Source of the DNA: Bacteroidota bacterium
GTDB lineage: Bacteria; Bacteroidota; Bacteroidia; Chitinophagales; BACL12
Direction of reading: 5' to 3'
DNA: 64,000 nt
Assembly: GCA_016706255.1 (NCBI GenBank)
Contig: JADJJZ010000006.1
Coordinates: 372,001 to 436,000 of the forward strand
The notes below the pieces were generated by a model. The model was not told the origin of the DNA and did not search any database. It worked only from the letters and a program-made list of their open reading frames with translations. The translations under genes were made by a program, and so were the position numbers. Positions 1 through 8,496 of this stretch are shown here, piece after piece. Every line of letters starts with the position of its first letter. Within the stretch, counting starts at the first letter, position 1.

Positions 1-53
1 TACTTACCATGAAAAAAATTAAATTTTTGTACTTGATTTCAAAAAATCCAGTG

Positions 54-80
54 TACAAAAATTGCTAAGCAATTTTTGTA
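54..80. repeat. perfect 12-bp inverted repeat with 3-nt loop
   Basis: Positions 54-65 (TACAAAAATTGC) and 69-80 (GCAATTTTTGTA) are perfect reverse complements, separated only by TAA at 66-68. The TAA is in frame with the downstream secreted-protein gene and with an ATG at position 9, so the palindrome sits inside what looks like the signal-peptide coding region. It could be a hairpin, an insertion footprint or an assembly artefact near the window edge. Confidence 0.8.
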
Positions 81-104
81 TGTTTTCTTATCAATCTAAG
101 CTTA

Positions 105-2789
105 ATGGAAGCTTTGAAGGCTGAAAACCCTATGAACCTGAATGTTGCATTTAACGTTAATTTTCTACCTGATTCAATTCCAAATGATTCAATAGAAGAA
201 CAAACTTACGAATTTGGGGACACTGTTTCCATTGTTATTGATGGTGCCGACACGGTTTATACAATATACACTGACACATCTAGCAATTTTTGGCTTATTG
301 ACCCCTTTGCTATTTACGTTACACCTTCTGGTGAACCAAATGTTGTCAATCCTGATATGTTTGGAGTCAACGTATCTAGTATGTTTCAACATGCACCAGA
401 ATCAGAAAATGTTAAATATACGGATACAAAAGATCCCTGGACATTATTAACAGAACTAAAGCCAAAAGTACTTCGGTTTCCGGATGGTTCTGGAGGGAAG
501 TTTTCGAGGCTTCTCGGCTCTCAAAACCTCGACCCGGATAGTGAAGATTACTTGAAATGGAATGGCGGTTATGGGTTTAATCTTGATGAAATTATTTCAT
601 ATTATGATTATACAGATGGCGTTATGTCTGTGCCCGAAAAAGAGGTTGATGATTTGATTTCCGAATATTTAGCTGGAACTTTAGATTTATCGTGGATTGA
701 AGCACAAGATCAAGAAGACTTCAAGACCCTATTGGTTCAATATTATGAAGAACAACCTACTTACGACCCTTCTTTACCAGCTTTTGATACATATGAAGAA
801 CAACCATTATTTATCAATGAGTTTATTCGTCTCGTAAAACAAATTGAAGAACAGGACCCCGAAAATGAGGATGATGACTATAGGTTAGATGTTGTTTTAT
901 GCCTCGATATTATAAATGAAACTGCCCAACGCAATTTAGAGATCATTGATTATTTGGTTAATCAGCATGGTATTAATGTTGTAGGAATTGAATTAGGTAA
1001 TGAGGTTTACTCTAAATTTTATGGCAGGAGTATGGGCTTCAAAAATTCAGGACTTGGTGGCACCCCAAAGTCAGCCTTTTCATTTTATTGGGATTATATT
1101 CATGGGTTGGACTACCCAATATATTTTGACCTTACAAATGTTTTGCCACCTGCAATGTTGGCAACAGATGCACATGATTTCATTGGTGTTTTAAATGCTG
1201 TTTCCGGATTTGCTGATATAGGCTATGGGATACCAGCAGAAAATTTACATACTTCAGGAGCTCCATTTAAAACAATTGAAGATATTAATGTTACCGGCGG
1301 CGGCGGTGGCGCATTACCTGAATGGAATGAAGATTTGTATAATCACTATGAAAGTGACGATGATTTAAATGATGACTTGGATTTTGATGCAGTTATTTTG
1401 CACCCTTATTACACGCCAAAATCTAATGGGGTAGGGGCTAATGAAAACTGGCGTGAAATACCATTGTGTCTTGACTATGATCCCGGCACTGTAGGAATTT
1501 ATGATGATTACACAGACTTATGGAATTATGCAATTTATGATGAAGCTTTAAGATGCGCATTCGATAATATAATAGGTATTGGTGGCGCAACTGGAAACTT
1601 CAGAGATTTAATAAAGACTCGACATAAACAAAACTACATAGGGCAAAATTCAGTGTTACATTTTGATGAGTTTGAAGCTAAAGGTAAAAGATTATGGACA
1701 ACAGAATCTAATTTATTAGATGTAGAAAAAGGTGCAGCAGAAGATTTGCAAATGCGATTAAGTGTTTATACAAATAGCTTTGCACATTCTTTCTTGTTAC
1801 AGGAATGGAACCTAAAGAATATCAAAATGAATTATTACCCGGAGTTTGTAAATCCCAATTTTTACACTATTTCAACCTGGCAAAATTTTGTTGGAGGTAG
1901 TACCATTGATTTCTTATATGCAAGTGATAAGCAGGATCAAATTGAATTAGGCGTGCTACCAAATGAACTGGGAGATTTAACAGGCTGCGATGAGGATAAA
2001 ATAGATGAATATTTTGTTCAAAGAACTACTTACCATACAATGAAATTGTTAAGTGAAATATCTGCAAATAGTTTAGATTATTTATCTAATTCTGCAACAT
2101 TGGTAGTAGGAGTAATGAATTTGGCTCCTAGCATTTTTATTGATCAGGAAAGAGAAAACATGTATGTTTATTTTACGAATATAAAATCTACACAGCAAAA
2201 ATATGTAATTAATCCTGCAAATTTGCTAGCTTTTTATCCATATGCTGATGCGGTTAGGCTTGATTTATATCCAATTGAAATATTTGCAATTGATGCCGAA
2301 CAATTATATTCTAATTCAGGAAGAAATTCATTGTTTGGAATATCGACAGCTTACGACCCTTGTCAAGAGATTGGTGTTTATGAAAATCGCTATGAAATTA
2401 TTGATATAAGTTCATCAACTACTACTTCTTCATGTGCAGGTTCTGCCCCACCTGGAGCTGCTTGTGTATTAGTTCCAGGTTATTCGGCTGGATATTTTAA
2501 ACTCAAGTTATCACCCTTTGAGCTTAAGTTAGGGGAAATGGAAAATGTATTTACTTTGTTTCCTAATCCAACATCAACATCATTTACTTTTATGAGTGAT
2601 GCATTTCTTGAAATACAAGATTATTATAAAATGACTATACTTGATATAACTGGAAAACTTTTACTAGACCAACAAGTAATGGAGGGTCAGAGTATTGATG
2701 TAAGCAATTTCCCGGTTGGTATTTACACTGTATTAATTTACAATGGATACAATAATGTTGAGGTAGAAAAATTAATTAAAATGCAATGA
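105..2789 (+). CDS. predicted secreted glycoside hydrolase-like protein with T9SS sorting domain; signal peptide apparently interrupted
   Basis: 894 residues from the first downstream ATG. The body resembles clan GH-A (beta/alpha)8 hydrolases: a LRFPDGSGGKFSR segment near residue 125, an ELGNE motif with a candidate acid/base Glu300, and a WTTESN motif with a candidate nucleophile Glu534. The family assignment is inference. The last ~80 residues (FPNPTSTSFTF ... GIYTVLIYNG ... KLIKMQ) are a T9SS type A sorting domain, so the protein should be exported and surface-attached or released. This start lacks a signal peptide. In the same frame upstream, an ATG at 9 begins MKKIKFLYLI and, after a TAA at 66-68, the frame resumes with AIFVCFLINLSL, which looks like the rest of a signal peptide. 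The gene may be inactivated or may carry a sequence error there. Its stop overlaps the next start (ATGA). Confidence 0.7.
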   Translation: MEALKAENPMNLNVAFNVNFLPDSIPNDSIEEQTYEFGDTVSIVIDGADTVYTIYTDTSSNFWLIDPFAIYVTPSGEPNVVNPDMFGVNVSSMFQHAPESENVKYTDTKDPWTLLTELKPKVLRFPDGSGGKFSRLLGSQNLDPDSEDYLKWNGGYGFNLDEIISYYDYTDGVMSVPEKEVDDLISEYLAGTLDLSWIEAQDQEDFKTLLVQYYEEQPTYDPSLPAFDTYEEQPLFINEFIRLVKQIEEQDPENEDDDYRLDVVLCLDIINETAQRNLEIIDYLVNQHGINVVGIELGNEVYSKFYGRSMGFKNSGLGGTPKSAFSFYWDYIHGLDYPIYFDLTNVLPPAMLATDAHDFIGVLNAVSGFADIGYGIPAENLHTSGAPFKTIEDINVTGGGGGALPEWNEDLYNHYESDDDLNDDLDFDAVILHPYYTPKSNGVGANENWREIPLCLDYDPGTVGIYDDYTDLWNYAIYDEALRCAFDNIIGIGGATGNFRDLIKTRHKQNYIGQNSVLHFDEFEAKGKRLWTTESNLLDVEKGAAEDLQMRLSVYTNSFAHSFLLQEWNLKNIKMNYYPEFVNPNFYTISTWQNFVGGSTIDFLYASDKQDQIELGVLPNELGDLTGCDEDKIDEYFVQRTTYHTMKLLSEISANSLDYLSNSATLVVGVMNLAPSIFIDQERENMYVYFTNIKSTQQKYVINPANLLAFYPYADAVRLDLYPIEIFAIDAEQLYSNSGRNSLFGISTAYDPCQEIGVYENRYEIIDISSSTTTSSCAGSAPPGAACVLVPGYSAGYFKLKLSPFELKLGEMENVFTLFPNPTSTSFTFMSDAFLEIQDYYKMTILDITGKLLLDQQVMEGQSIDVSNFPVGIYTVLIYNGYNNVEVEKLIKMQ

Positions 2790-3712
2790 AAAGGAAGCAG
2801 TTTAATAAATACAAGCTATCAGACTACAGTGCATTTGCAATTACTTTTTTATGCCTACATTCGGCTGATGCAAAAGTGGTTTATACTGATATAGAACCAG
2901 ATTATGTTTTAGATAGTGATTGGGATCATGCAGTTTTGGATATAGATGGTAATGGAACGGGAGATTTCTGGTTTTGGAACATTTCATACTATACCTCATT
3001 TACGGGTATGAATTATATTGAAAAGCTTTGGGCAGGTGCTATCGGAGATTCTCGAAATGAAATAGCGGGCGAAATGCTTTACCCAGTCACTATGTATTAT
3101 AAGCCATATGCTATAGAAGAAGGCTTAATTATTAATAGTGCGATGAGTTTCCAGAACTGGGGTTATCAAAGAATGGCGTGGAAAATTACTCATACTAATC
3201 ATACTTGGGGAGGTGGTTCTGTTTACATAGTGCAGTCAGGTGGTTATTGGTTTCCTGAAAAAACAGACCACTACTTAGGCATTCACTTTGTTGACGGCGA
3301 TGAAAAATATCATTATGGTTGGATAAGATGCAGTGTTTTGGATTCAGGCAGGACACTAATCATAAAAGATTATGCCTATGAACGATTTGTTGATTCCGCG
3401 ATTGTTGCAGGGGATTTATTGGGAATTGAGCCAAATGTTACATTTAATCCTGAAGTATTGCAAACTGATATAACAGTTCAGCTTGAAAATAAAACCCTGG
3501 TTTATAGTTTTAATAATATGCTTTATTTTAATTTACCACTTTCTATCGGTAATACGGATTATATAATATATAATTTGGCGGGAAGTGCTGTTTTTTCAGG
3601 GAAATTTAATGGGCAACATGCAGAAGTTAATGTGAATTTACCGGCTGGTACATACATTGTGGAATTCATATTAAATGGCTATAAACATTCACAAAAAATA
3701 ATAATCAATTAA
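2786..3712 (+). CDS. secreted protein of unknown function with T9SS-like C-terminal domain
   Basis: 308 residues. The start overlaps the previous stop by 4 nt (ATGA), implying translational coupling. A signal peptide is likely (hydrophobic AFAITFLCL, then SADAK). The mature N-terminus has VVYTDIEPDYVL and LDIDGNGTGDFWF, a pattern I associate with secreted Bacteroidota proteins of unknown function. The final ~85 residues form a beta-rich module (IIYNLAGSAVFSG ... LPAGTYIVEFILNG ... QKIIIN) matching the T9SS sorting-domain pattern. No catalytic motif is recognised. It is probably a surface or secreted partner of the upstream hydrolase; that link rests on gene order only. Confidence 0.75.
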   Translation: MKRKQFNKYKLSDYSAFAITFLCLHSADAKVVYTDIEPDYVLDSDWDHAVLDIDGNGTGDFWFWNISYYTSFTGMNYIEKLWAGAIGDSRNEIAGEMLYPVTMYYKPYAIEEGLIINSAMSFQNWGYQRMAWKITHTNHTWGGGSVYIVQSGGYWFPEKTDHYLGIHFVDGDEKYHYGWIRCSVLDSGRTLIIKDYAYERFVDSAIVAGDLLGIEPNVTFNPEVLQTDITVQLENKTLVYSFNNMLYFNLPLSIGNTDYIIYNLAGSAVFSGKFNGQHAEVNVNLPAGTYIVEFILNGYKHSQKIIIN

Positions 3713-3814
3713 ATAAATAATTACTGCAAATATTAACATGAAAGTAATTTTAAAAAATGTTTATAGATAAGTTTTTTTCTATTAATTATATTAAATACTA
3801 CTAGGAATGCAAAA

Positions 3815-3853
3815 TAAAAACGCTGCCTCATTTTGCAATGAGACAGCGTTTTG
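3815..3853 (-). terminator. intrinsic terminator of recA
   Basis: A stem of AAAACGCTG and CTCAT pairs with ATGAG and CAGCGTTTT across a TTTGCA loop, with one internal mismatch. Read on the minus strand it is followed by a T-rich run, just past the recA stop codon. Confidence 0.85.
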
Positions 3854-3869
3854 TTCGTTTGTAAATTTA

Positions 3870-4883
3870 TTAACTTTTAACCTCAACAGGTGGATTCAAT
3901 TTATCCTTAATTTTTTTCTCAATTTCATTCGCGAGTTCAGGATTATCTTTCAATAATTCTTTTACACCATCACGACCCTGGCCCAATTTTGTGCCTTCGT
4001 AACTATACCAGCTTCCGCTTTTTTGAATTACGTTACATTCAGCACCTAAATCGATAATTTCACCTATTTTAGAAATACCTTCTCCGTAAATAATATCAAA
4101 TTCAGCCTGACGGAAAGGAGGAGCTACTTTATTTTTTACAATTTTAACTTTAACACGGTTACCAATTAATTCCTCTTTATCTTTTAATTGTCCGATACGG
4201 CGAATATCGATACGAATACTAGCATAAAATTTTAATGCGTTACCACCGGTGGTTGTTTCCGGGTTACCGAACATAATACCAATTTTTTCACGTAACTGGT
4301 TAATAAATATACAGCAACAACCTGTTTTGCTGATGGTACCGGTAAGTTTACGCAAAGCCTGACTCATTAAACGCGCCTGTAAACCCATTTTGCTTTCACC
4401 CATTTCACCTTCTAACTCGCCTTTAGGCACCAATGCTGCTACTGAGTCGATAACTACCACATCTAATGCACCCGAACGAATCAAATGATCGGCAATTTCT
4501 AAACCCTGCTCACCGTAATCAGGTTGTGAAATCAGCAGGTTTTCTACATCTACCCCTAATTTTTCGGCGTAACCTTTGTCAAATGCATGTTCCGCATCAA
4601 TAATGGCACAAATTCCGCCTTTTTTCTGCGCTTCCGCAATGATATGGATAGCCAGCGTAGTTTTACCCGAAGCTTCCGGCCCGTAAATTTCAATAATTCT
4701 TCCCTTTGGAATTCCACCAATACCCAGTGCTAAGTCAACACCAATTGAACCTGTAGGAATAATTTCTTCACCACGTTCGGGTGAATCCCCAAGCTTCATA
4801 ATCGTGCCCTTGCCATACAATTTGTTGATGCTGTCAACCGCAAGCCCTAAGGCTTTCACTTTTTCATTTGTTGCTTCTGCCAT
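3870..4883 (-). CDS. recA: recombinase RecA
   Basis: 337 residues, the usual RecA length. RecA binds single-stranded DNA, catalyses strand exchange and, in many bacteria, triggers LexA self-cleavage. Seen: Walker A GPEASGKT (residues 68-75), Walker B LDVVVIDS (~140-147), the L1 region around EGEMGESKMGLQAR and the L2 loop with FGNPETTTGGNALKFY (~206-220). It is monocistronic, with a terminator immediately downstream. No SOS-box-like palindrome was recognised in the upstream region. Confidence 0.98.
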   Translation of the reverse strand: MAEATNEKVKALGLAVDSINKLYGKGTIMKLGDSPERGEEIIPTGSIGVDLALGIGGIPKGRIIEIYGPEASGKTTLAIHIIAEAQKKGGICAIIDAEHAFDKGYAEKLGVDVENLLISQPDYGEQGLEIADHLIRSGALDVVVIDSVAALVPKGELEGEMGESKMGLQARLMSQALRKLTGTISKTGCCCIFINQLREKIGIMFGNPETTTGGNALKFYASIRIDIRRIGQLKDKEELIGNRVKVKIVKNKVAPPFRQAEFDIIYGEGISKIGEIIDLGAECNVIQKSGSWYSYEGTKLGQGRDGVKELLKDNPELANEIEKKIKDKLNPPVEVKS

Positions 4884-5186
4884 AATTTTTTTTGTTTTTA
4901 AGGTTTATAAATGTTTGCGTTTTGTTTCAGGCATTCCGAACCAAAACATCTGCGAAGCTAAATATTTATTGAGGCATTTTGTATTATTTTTTCACACAAT
5001 GCACATATTTTATACATGTTAAAAAATCTAAACTATCCCTAAACGCTTAATAGTCCGAAATTACTAGCCAAAGCCGTTTATAACCCAGTTTCCGGTTCAT
5101 TTCGGTTTTATGTTAAAAGTCAAAGGTTGTTAAAAAATTAACTAGCTCCGGTCAATTTGGGTATTTTAGCATTAAAATTCAACTAC
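4884..5186. other. divergent intergenic region between recA and the M2 peptidase gene
   Basis: About 300 bp of AT-rich sequence between divergent genes. It holds the promoter-like TTG / TCAATTTG pair described separately for the peptidase gene. No clear TAnnTTTG element was found for recA, and no repeat or small gene was recognised. Confidence 0.6.
5127..5159 (+). promoter_or_regulatory. Bacteroidota-type promoter for the M2 peptidase gene
   Basis: TTG at 5127-5129 and TCAATTTG at 5152-5159 (seven of eight matches to TAnnTTTG) are separated by 22 nt. The -7 element overlaps an upstream in-frame ATG at 5157, so translation must start later, at 5187, where a lipoprotein signal begins. Confidence 0.55.
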
Positions 5187-7010
5187 ATGCGAAAATTACT
5201 CTTTTTAGTTATTGCTGTTCCTATGGCGCTGGTTTCCTGTAAGGAAAAGGAAAAAGCACCCGACAACAATGCAATTCAGGCCGAAGTGCAAACTTATCTG
5301 GAAGGTTACAATGCTGAGTATCAAAAATTAGCCACTGCTGCCTCCGAAGGCCAATGGGTGTTAAACACACATATTGTAGAAGGCGACTCTACCGCCAGCA
5401 AAGCGGCAGCAATTTCAGATGAAGCTTATGCAAAATTTACCGGCAGTAAAACCAATATTGATGCAGCAAAAAAATATCTTGCCGAAAAAGAAAAGTTGAC
5501 AGCAATTCAGGTAAAACAATTGGAATACATTTTATTTATTGCAGGAAATAATCCTGAAACTGCCGGCGAAATAATTAAAAAAAGAATTGATGCTACCAAT
5601 GCACAAACAGAAAAATTATTTGGATTTAAATATACCTTAAATGGTAAAGCGGTTACACCAAATGCGATAGATGAAATATTGCGTTCATCTAACGACATGA
5701 ATCAACGTTTAGCTGCATGGAATTCCAGTAAAGAAGTTGGTAAAACATTAAAAGACGGACTGGCAAATTTACAGGCACTGCGCAATCAAAGTGTTACTCC
5801 CCTCGGTTATAAAGATTTTTTTGATTACATGGCCAGCGAATATAGTATGAGCAGCGAAGAAATGCTCGAATTAACACATAGTATGATTAACGATGTTTGG
5901 CCGCTGTATCGCGAATTACATACCTGGGCACGTTACGAACTGGCTGCAAAATATAAACAACCCGTTCCGGAATATTTACCTGCACACTGGTTGCCAAATC
6001 GTTGGGGGCAAGACTGGACCGCACTCGTAAATGTTGAAGGCATGGATATAGATCCTGAATTAAAAAAACACGATGCCGAATGGGTAGTAAAAAAAGGTGA
6101 AGAATTTTGGATGAGTTTAGGTTTCCCTGCTTTACCTGCAAGTTTTTACGAAAAATCATCATTATATCCTGCGCCTCCGGGAGCCGATTATTCAAAAAAT
6201 AATCACGCAAGTGCATGGCACATGAATTTAGATAAAGATGTGCGTTCATTAATGAGTGTTGAACCAAATACCGAATGGTGGAGCACCGTGTTACATGAAC
6301 TCGGACATATTTATTATTACATGAGTTATTCAAATCCTGATGTGCCTTTTGTATTACGCACCGGTGCAAACCGTGGTTACCACGAAGCATTCGGAACCAT
6401 GATCGGTTTAGCCAGTTTACAAAAACCATTATTGGAAAGTCAGGGATTAATTCCTGCCGGCGTAAAAACAGATGAAACAATGAAATTAATGAGCGAAGCA
6501 TTAGATTATATTGTACATATTCCGTGGGGTAGTGGTGTTATGACAGAATTTGAATATGCATTATATGCTCAAAATTTACCTGAAGACCAATACAATGCAA
6601 AATGGTGGGAATTAGTGAAAAAATATCAGGGTATTGTTCCACCAACAACACGTGGCGAAGAATATTGTGATGCTGCAACCAAAACACATATTAATGATGA
6701 CCCGGGTTCGTATTACGATTATTCTATCAGCAACGTTTTATTATTTCAATTCCACGATTATATTGCAAAAAATATTTTACATCAGGACCCGCACGCAACA
6801 AATTATTGGGGCAGCAAAGAAACCGGCGATTTTTTACGTAAAGTAATGAGCCCGGGTGCAACGGTAGACTGGCGTGAACATTTAAAAGCATCAATCGGCA
6901 GCGAAATGAGCGCAAAACCAATGTTAGATTATTTTATGCCTTTAATGGAATATTTAAAACAACAAAATAAAGGCAGAGTATACACCCTTCCCGAAAAACC
7001 AACATTTTAA
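5187..7010 (+). CDS. M2 family zinc peptidase (ACE-like peptidyl-dipeptidase), lipoprotein
   Basis: 607 residues from ATG 5187. An in-frame ATG at 5157 was rejected because it would precede the signal peptide and overlaps the promoter. The N-terminus MRKLLFLVIAVPMALVSC has a lipobox (LVSC), so it is probably anchored to a membrane facing the periplasm. The zinc site HELGH lies at residues 370-374 and the third ligand Glu at about 400 in GYHEAFG, the HExxH...E spacing of angiotensin-converting-enzyme relatives. The length fits one ACE catalytic domain. It should remove C-terminal dipeptides from peptides. A strong terminator follows, so it is monocistronic. Confidence 0.93.
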   Translation: MRKLLFLVIAVPMALVSCKEKEKAPDNNAIQAEVQTYLEGYNAEYQKLATAASEGQWVLNTHIVEGDSTASKAAAISDEAYAKFTGSKTNIDAAKKYLAEKEKLTAIQVKQLEYILFIAGNNPETAGEIIKKRIDATNAQTEKLFGFKYTLNGKAVTPNAIDEILRSSNDMNQRLAAWNSSKEVGKTLKDGLANLQALRNQSVTPLGYKDFFDYMASEYSMSSEEMLELTHSMINDVWPLYRELHTWARYELAAKYKQPVPEYLPAHWLPNRWGQDWTALVNVEGMDIDPELKKHDAEWVVKKGEEFWMSLGFPALPASFYEKSSLYPAPPGADYSKNNHASAWHMNLDKDVRSLMSVEPNTEWWSTVLHELGHIYYYMSYSNPDVPFVLRTGANRGYHEAFGTMIGLASLQKPLLESQGLIPAGVKTDETMKLMSEALDYIVHIPWGSGVMTEFEYALYAQNLPEDQYNAKWWELVKKYQGIVPPTTRGEEYCDAATKTHINDDPGSYYDYSISNVLLFQFHDYIAKNILHQDPHATNYWGSKETGDFLRKVMSPGATVDWREHLKASIGSEMSAKPMLDYFMPLMEYLKQQNKGRVYTLPEKPTF

Positions 7011-7032
7011 ATAAATAAAATAAATCGTACTT

Positions 7033-7066
7033 AAACGTGGTTAGTATTTACTGACCACGTTTTTTT
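7033..7066 (+). terminator. intrinsic terminator after the M2 peptidase gene
   Basis: AAACGTGGT pairs with ACCACGTTT. The stem extends inward by a weaker TAGT/ACTG pairing and is followed by a run of T residues. Confidence 0.9.
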
Positions 7067-7102
7067 ATTTAAAGTAATCCGTTGAAATTAATATTAATTA
7101 TT

Positions 7103-7264
7103 TTTTTGGAGCAGCAACATTACGCTCCGCCAAATCATCCACCACCCGCTTTCCACTGCAACAAGCAGTTAATGCTTTATTATAGATAAAACCGGCTGTT
7201 CCATTGGTACATCGGTACATTATCACATTGGTACATCAGCTTGTTTCCGTTCCAATCGGGGCTA
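7103..7264 (-). ncRNA. structured TAGCCC...GCTCC element, copy D
   Basis: On the minus strand it reads TAGCCCCGATTGGAACGGAA, then stem AACAAGC, a loop with repeated ATGTACC units and AACAGCCGG, the pairing strand GCTTGTT, then GCAGTGGAAAGCGGG and, at the 3' end, GCTGCTCC followed by a U-rich run complementary to the A/T stretch. The order matches copies at 8384, 48969 and 55582. The stem sequence differs from those copies but stays complementary. RNA function is inferred; a DNA-level mobile repeat is the alternative. Confidence 0.55.
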
Positions 7265-7398
7265 ACTGGACAAACTGAGTTTTTTAAGTAACTTATTTGG
7301 TCATCTATTATTTAAATCATATATTACAAAGTGTTCGAGTTGGCTTTAAGCTTTATACAATTAAACAGAAAAATTTCGTTTTATACTTTTAAAAAACT

Positions 7399-8232
7399 TT
7401 GACCTTGTATTTCCGTTGTCTCAGCGTAATAGTTATTGTAAGTTGTGTTCAAATTGTATTTGGCACTAGTTGCATATTACCGAGTGATTCTGTAAGGAAT
7501 AATTCTGTAGGTAGTTGGCGAATTTCTGAATATACTGCTGATAGTGGATGGATTTTTCAACCCTTGCAATATCAGGGTAAAGAAATGAATACAATTTTTA
7601 GAGATTTTGGTTTTAGAATTGATATTTTAAACGACTCTGTTATTTCATTTGACTATATAAAGCCAGGCTCAGGATGCGGGATTAATTTTGAAATTTTTGA
7701 AGCTGAATATACGATGAATGCAGATACAATGTATTTGTCAGATAAAAATTATTGGATTCCCGACACTTTTTTTATAGGCGATTTTATCTGTAAGATGATA
7801 TCAGATACGTTGTTGTATATGAAGAAGATAAGGAATAAACCTTCAGCATATTCTCTACTGTTAAATGATATCTTATACACAGATATAACACAATTTGATG
7901 AAAATGCACAAAAAGCAATTTTAAACTTTGATACTATGAGTATCAACTGGTTGGTATATGAAGACTCGCTTATGGAGGGATATTGGGGTGATTACAAGTT
8001 AATTCAAATCGGGCTATCAGAAGATAAACAAACCTCCGTTTTATATATAACTAACGATTATAAAATTGAACTTACTGAAATGTATGAGTTGCCTGAATTT
8101 AAATCTTGTCCAACTATTATACTTAATAAACCATTGCAGGTGTTTACTTCAGGTTATAATAGGATATTGGCTTGTAAATTAAAAGATTGTGATTCGGTAA
8201 AAGATAAATTTATTTATCTGAAACTTTGGTAA
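7399..8232 (+). CDS. hypothetical exported protein, possible lipoprotein, TTG start
   Basis: 277 residues. An in-frame TAA at 7390-7392 limits the N-terminus, and the only start-like codons before a hydrophobic leader are TTG at 7399 and 7405; the first ATG lies ~60 codons inside. The leader (LSVIVIVSC, then VQIVFGTSC) looks like a signal peptide with a lipobox-like IVSC. The mature part is polar and beta-rich, with repeated D/N-S-V-I segments; no family is recognised. The TTG start, or loss of an original ATG, is the oddity. Copies of the structured element flank it on both sides (7103-7264 and 8384-8483). Confidence 0.6.
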   Translation: MTLYFRCLSVIVIVSCVQIVFGTSCILPSDSVRNNSVGSWRISEYTADSGWIFQPLQYQGKEMNTIFRDFGFRIDILNDSVISFDYIKPGSGCGINFEIFEAEYTMNADTMYLSDKNYWIPDTFFIGDFICKMISDTLLYMKKIRNKPSAYSLLLNDILYTDITQFDENAQKAILNFDTMSINWLVYEDSLMEGYWGDYKLIQIGLSEDKQTSVLYITNDYKIELTEMYELPEFKSCPTIILNKPLQVFTSGYNRILACKLKDCDSVKDKFIYLKLW

Positions 8233-8383
8233 AATAAATTGAATTAAATTGTAGTAACTAATTTTTTTAGACGGCAGTATTCTCCAATAATCGCAGTGTT
8301 ACGCCGGAATAAATAATTTTAGTTGAGGCATGCACCTTGATAGGACTGAAAATAAATGTAATGGTTGCCAATTAATGAAATTT

Positions 8384-8483
8384 TAGCCCGGATCGGACGG
8401 AAACCCCTGTGAGGAACGAACAGGAGTTGGAGGGAGAGCCGGTGCAGCAGTATATTACAAAGCGGGATGTTGCTGCTCCAAAT
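8384..8483 (+). ncRNA. structured TAGCCC...GCTCC element, copy A
   Basis: This is the compact copy. TAGCCCGGATCGGACGGAAA leads into a local stem, AACcCCTGT against ACAGGaGTT, around GAGGAACGA. Then comes GGGAGAGCC, and GCAGCA pairs with TGCTGC around AAAGCGGGAT before the terminal CTCC. It lies between convergent genes (7399-8232 plus strand and dsbD minus strand). It lacks the ATGTACC loop repeats of the other copies, so the variable arm has been exchanged. Confidence 0.5.
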
Positions 8484-8496
8484 AATTAATGTCGAT

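Larger units (their letters stand above)
7011..7398. other. intergenic region holding a terminator and a minus-strand structured repeat
   Basis: This region contains the terminator of the M2 peptidase gene (7033-7066) and copy D of the TAGCCC...GCTCC element (7103-7264), both listed separately. The remaining ~130 bp before the next gene are AT-rich with nothing recognised. Confidence 0.7.

Noticed and set aside
3870..4883. SOS regulation of recA
   Set aside because: No convincing LexA-type palindrome was recognised in the upstream region; absence cannot be proved by eye.
5887..6501. 204-codon open frame on the strand opposite the M2 peptidase gene
   Set aside because: It is fully inside a well-supported gene on the other strand, with composition of an antisense shadow.
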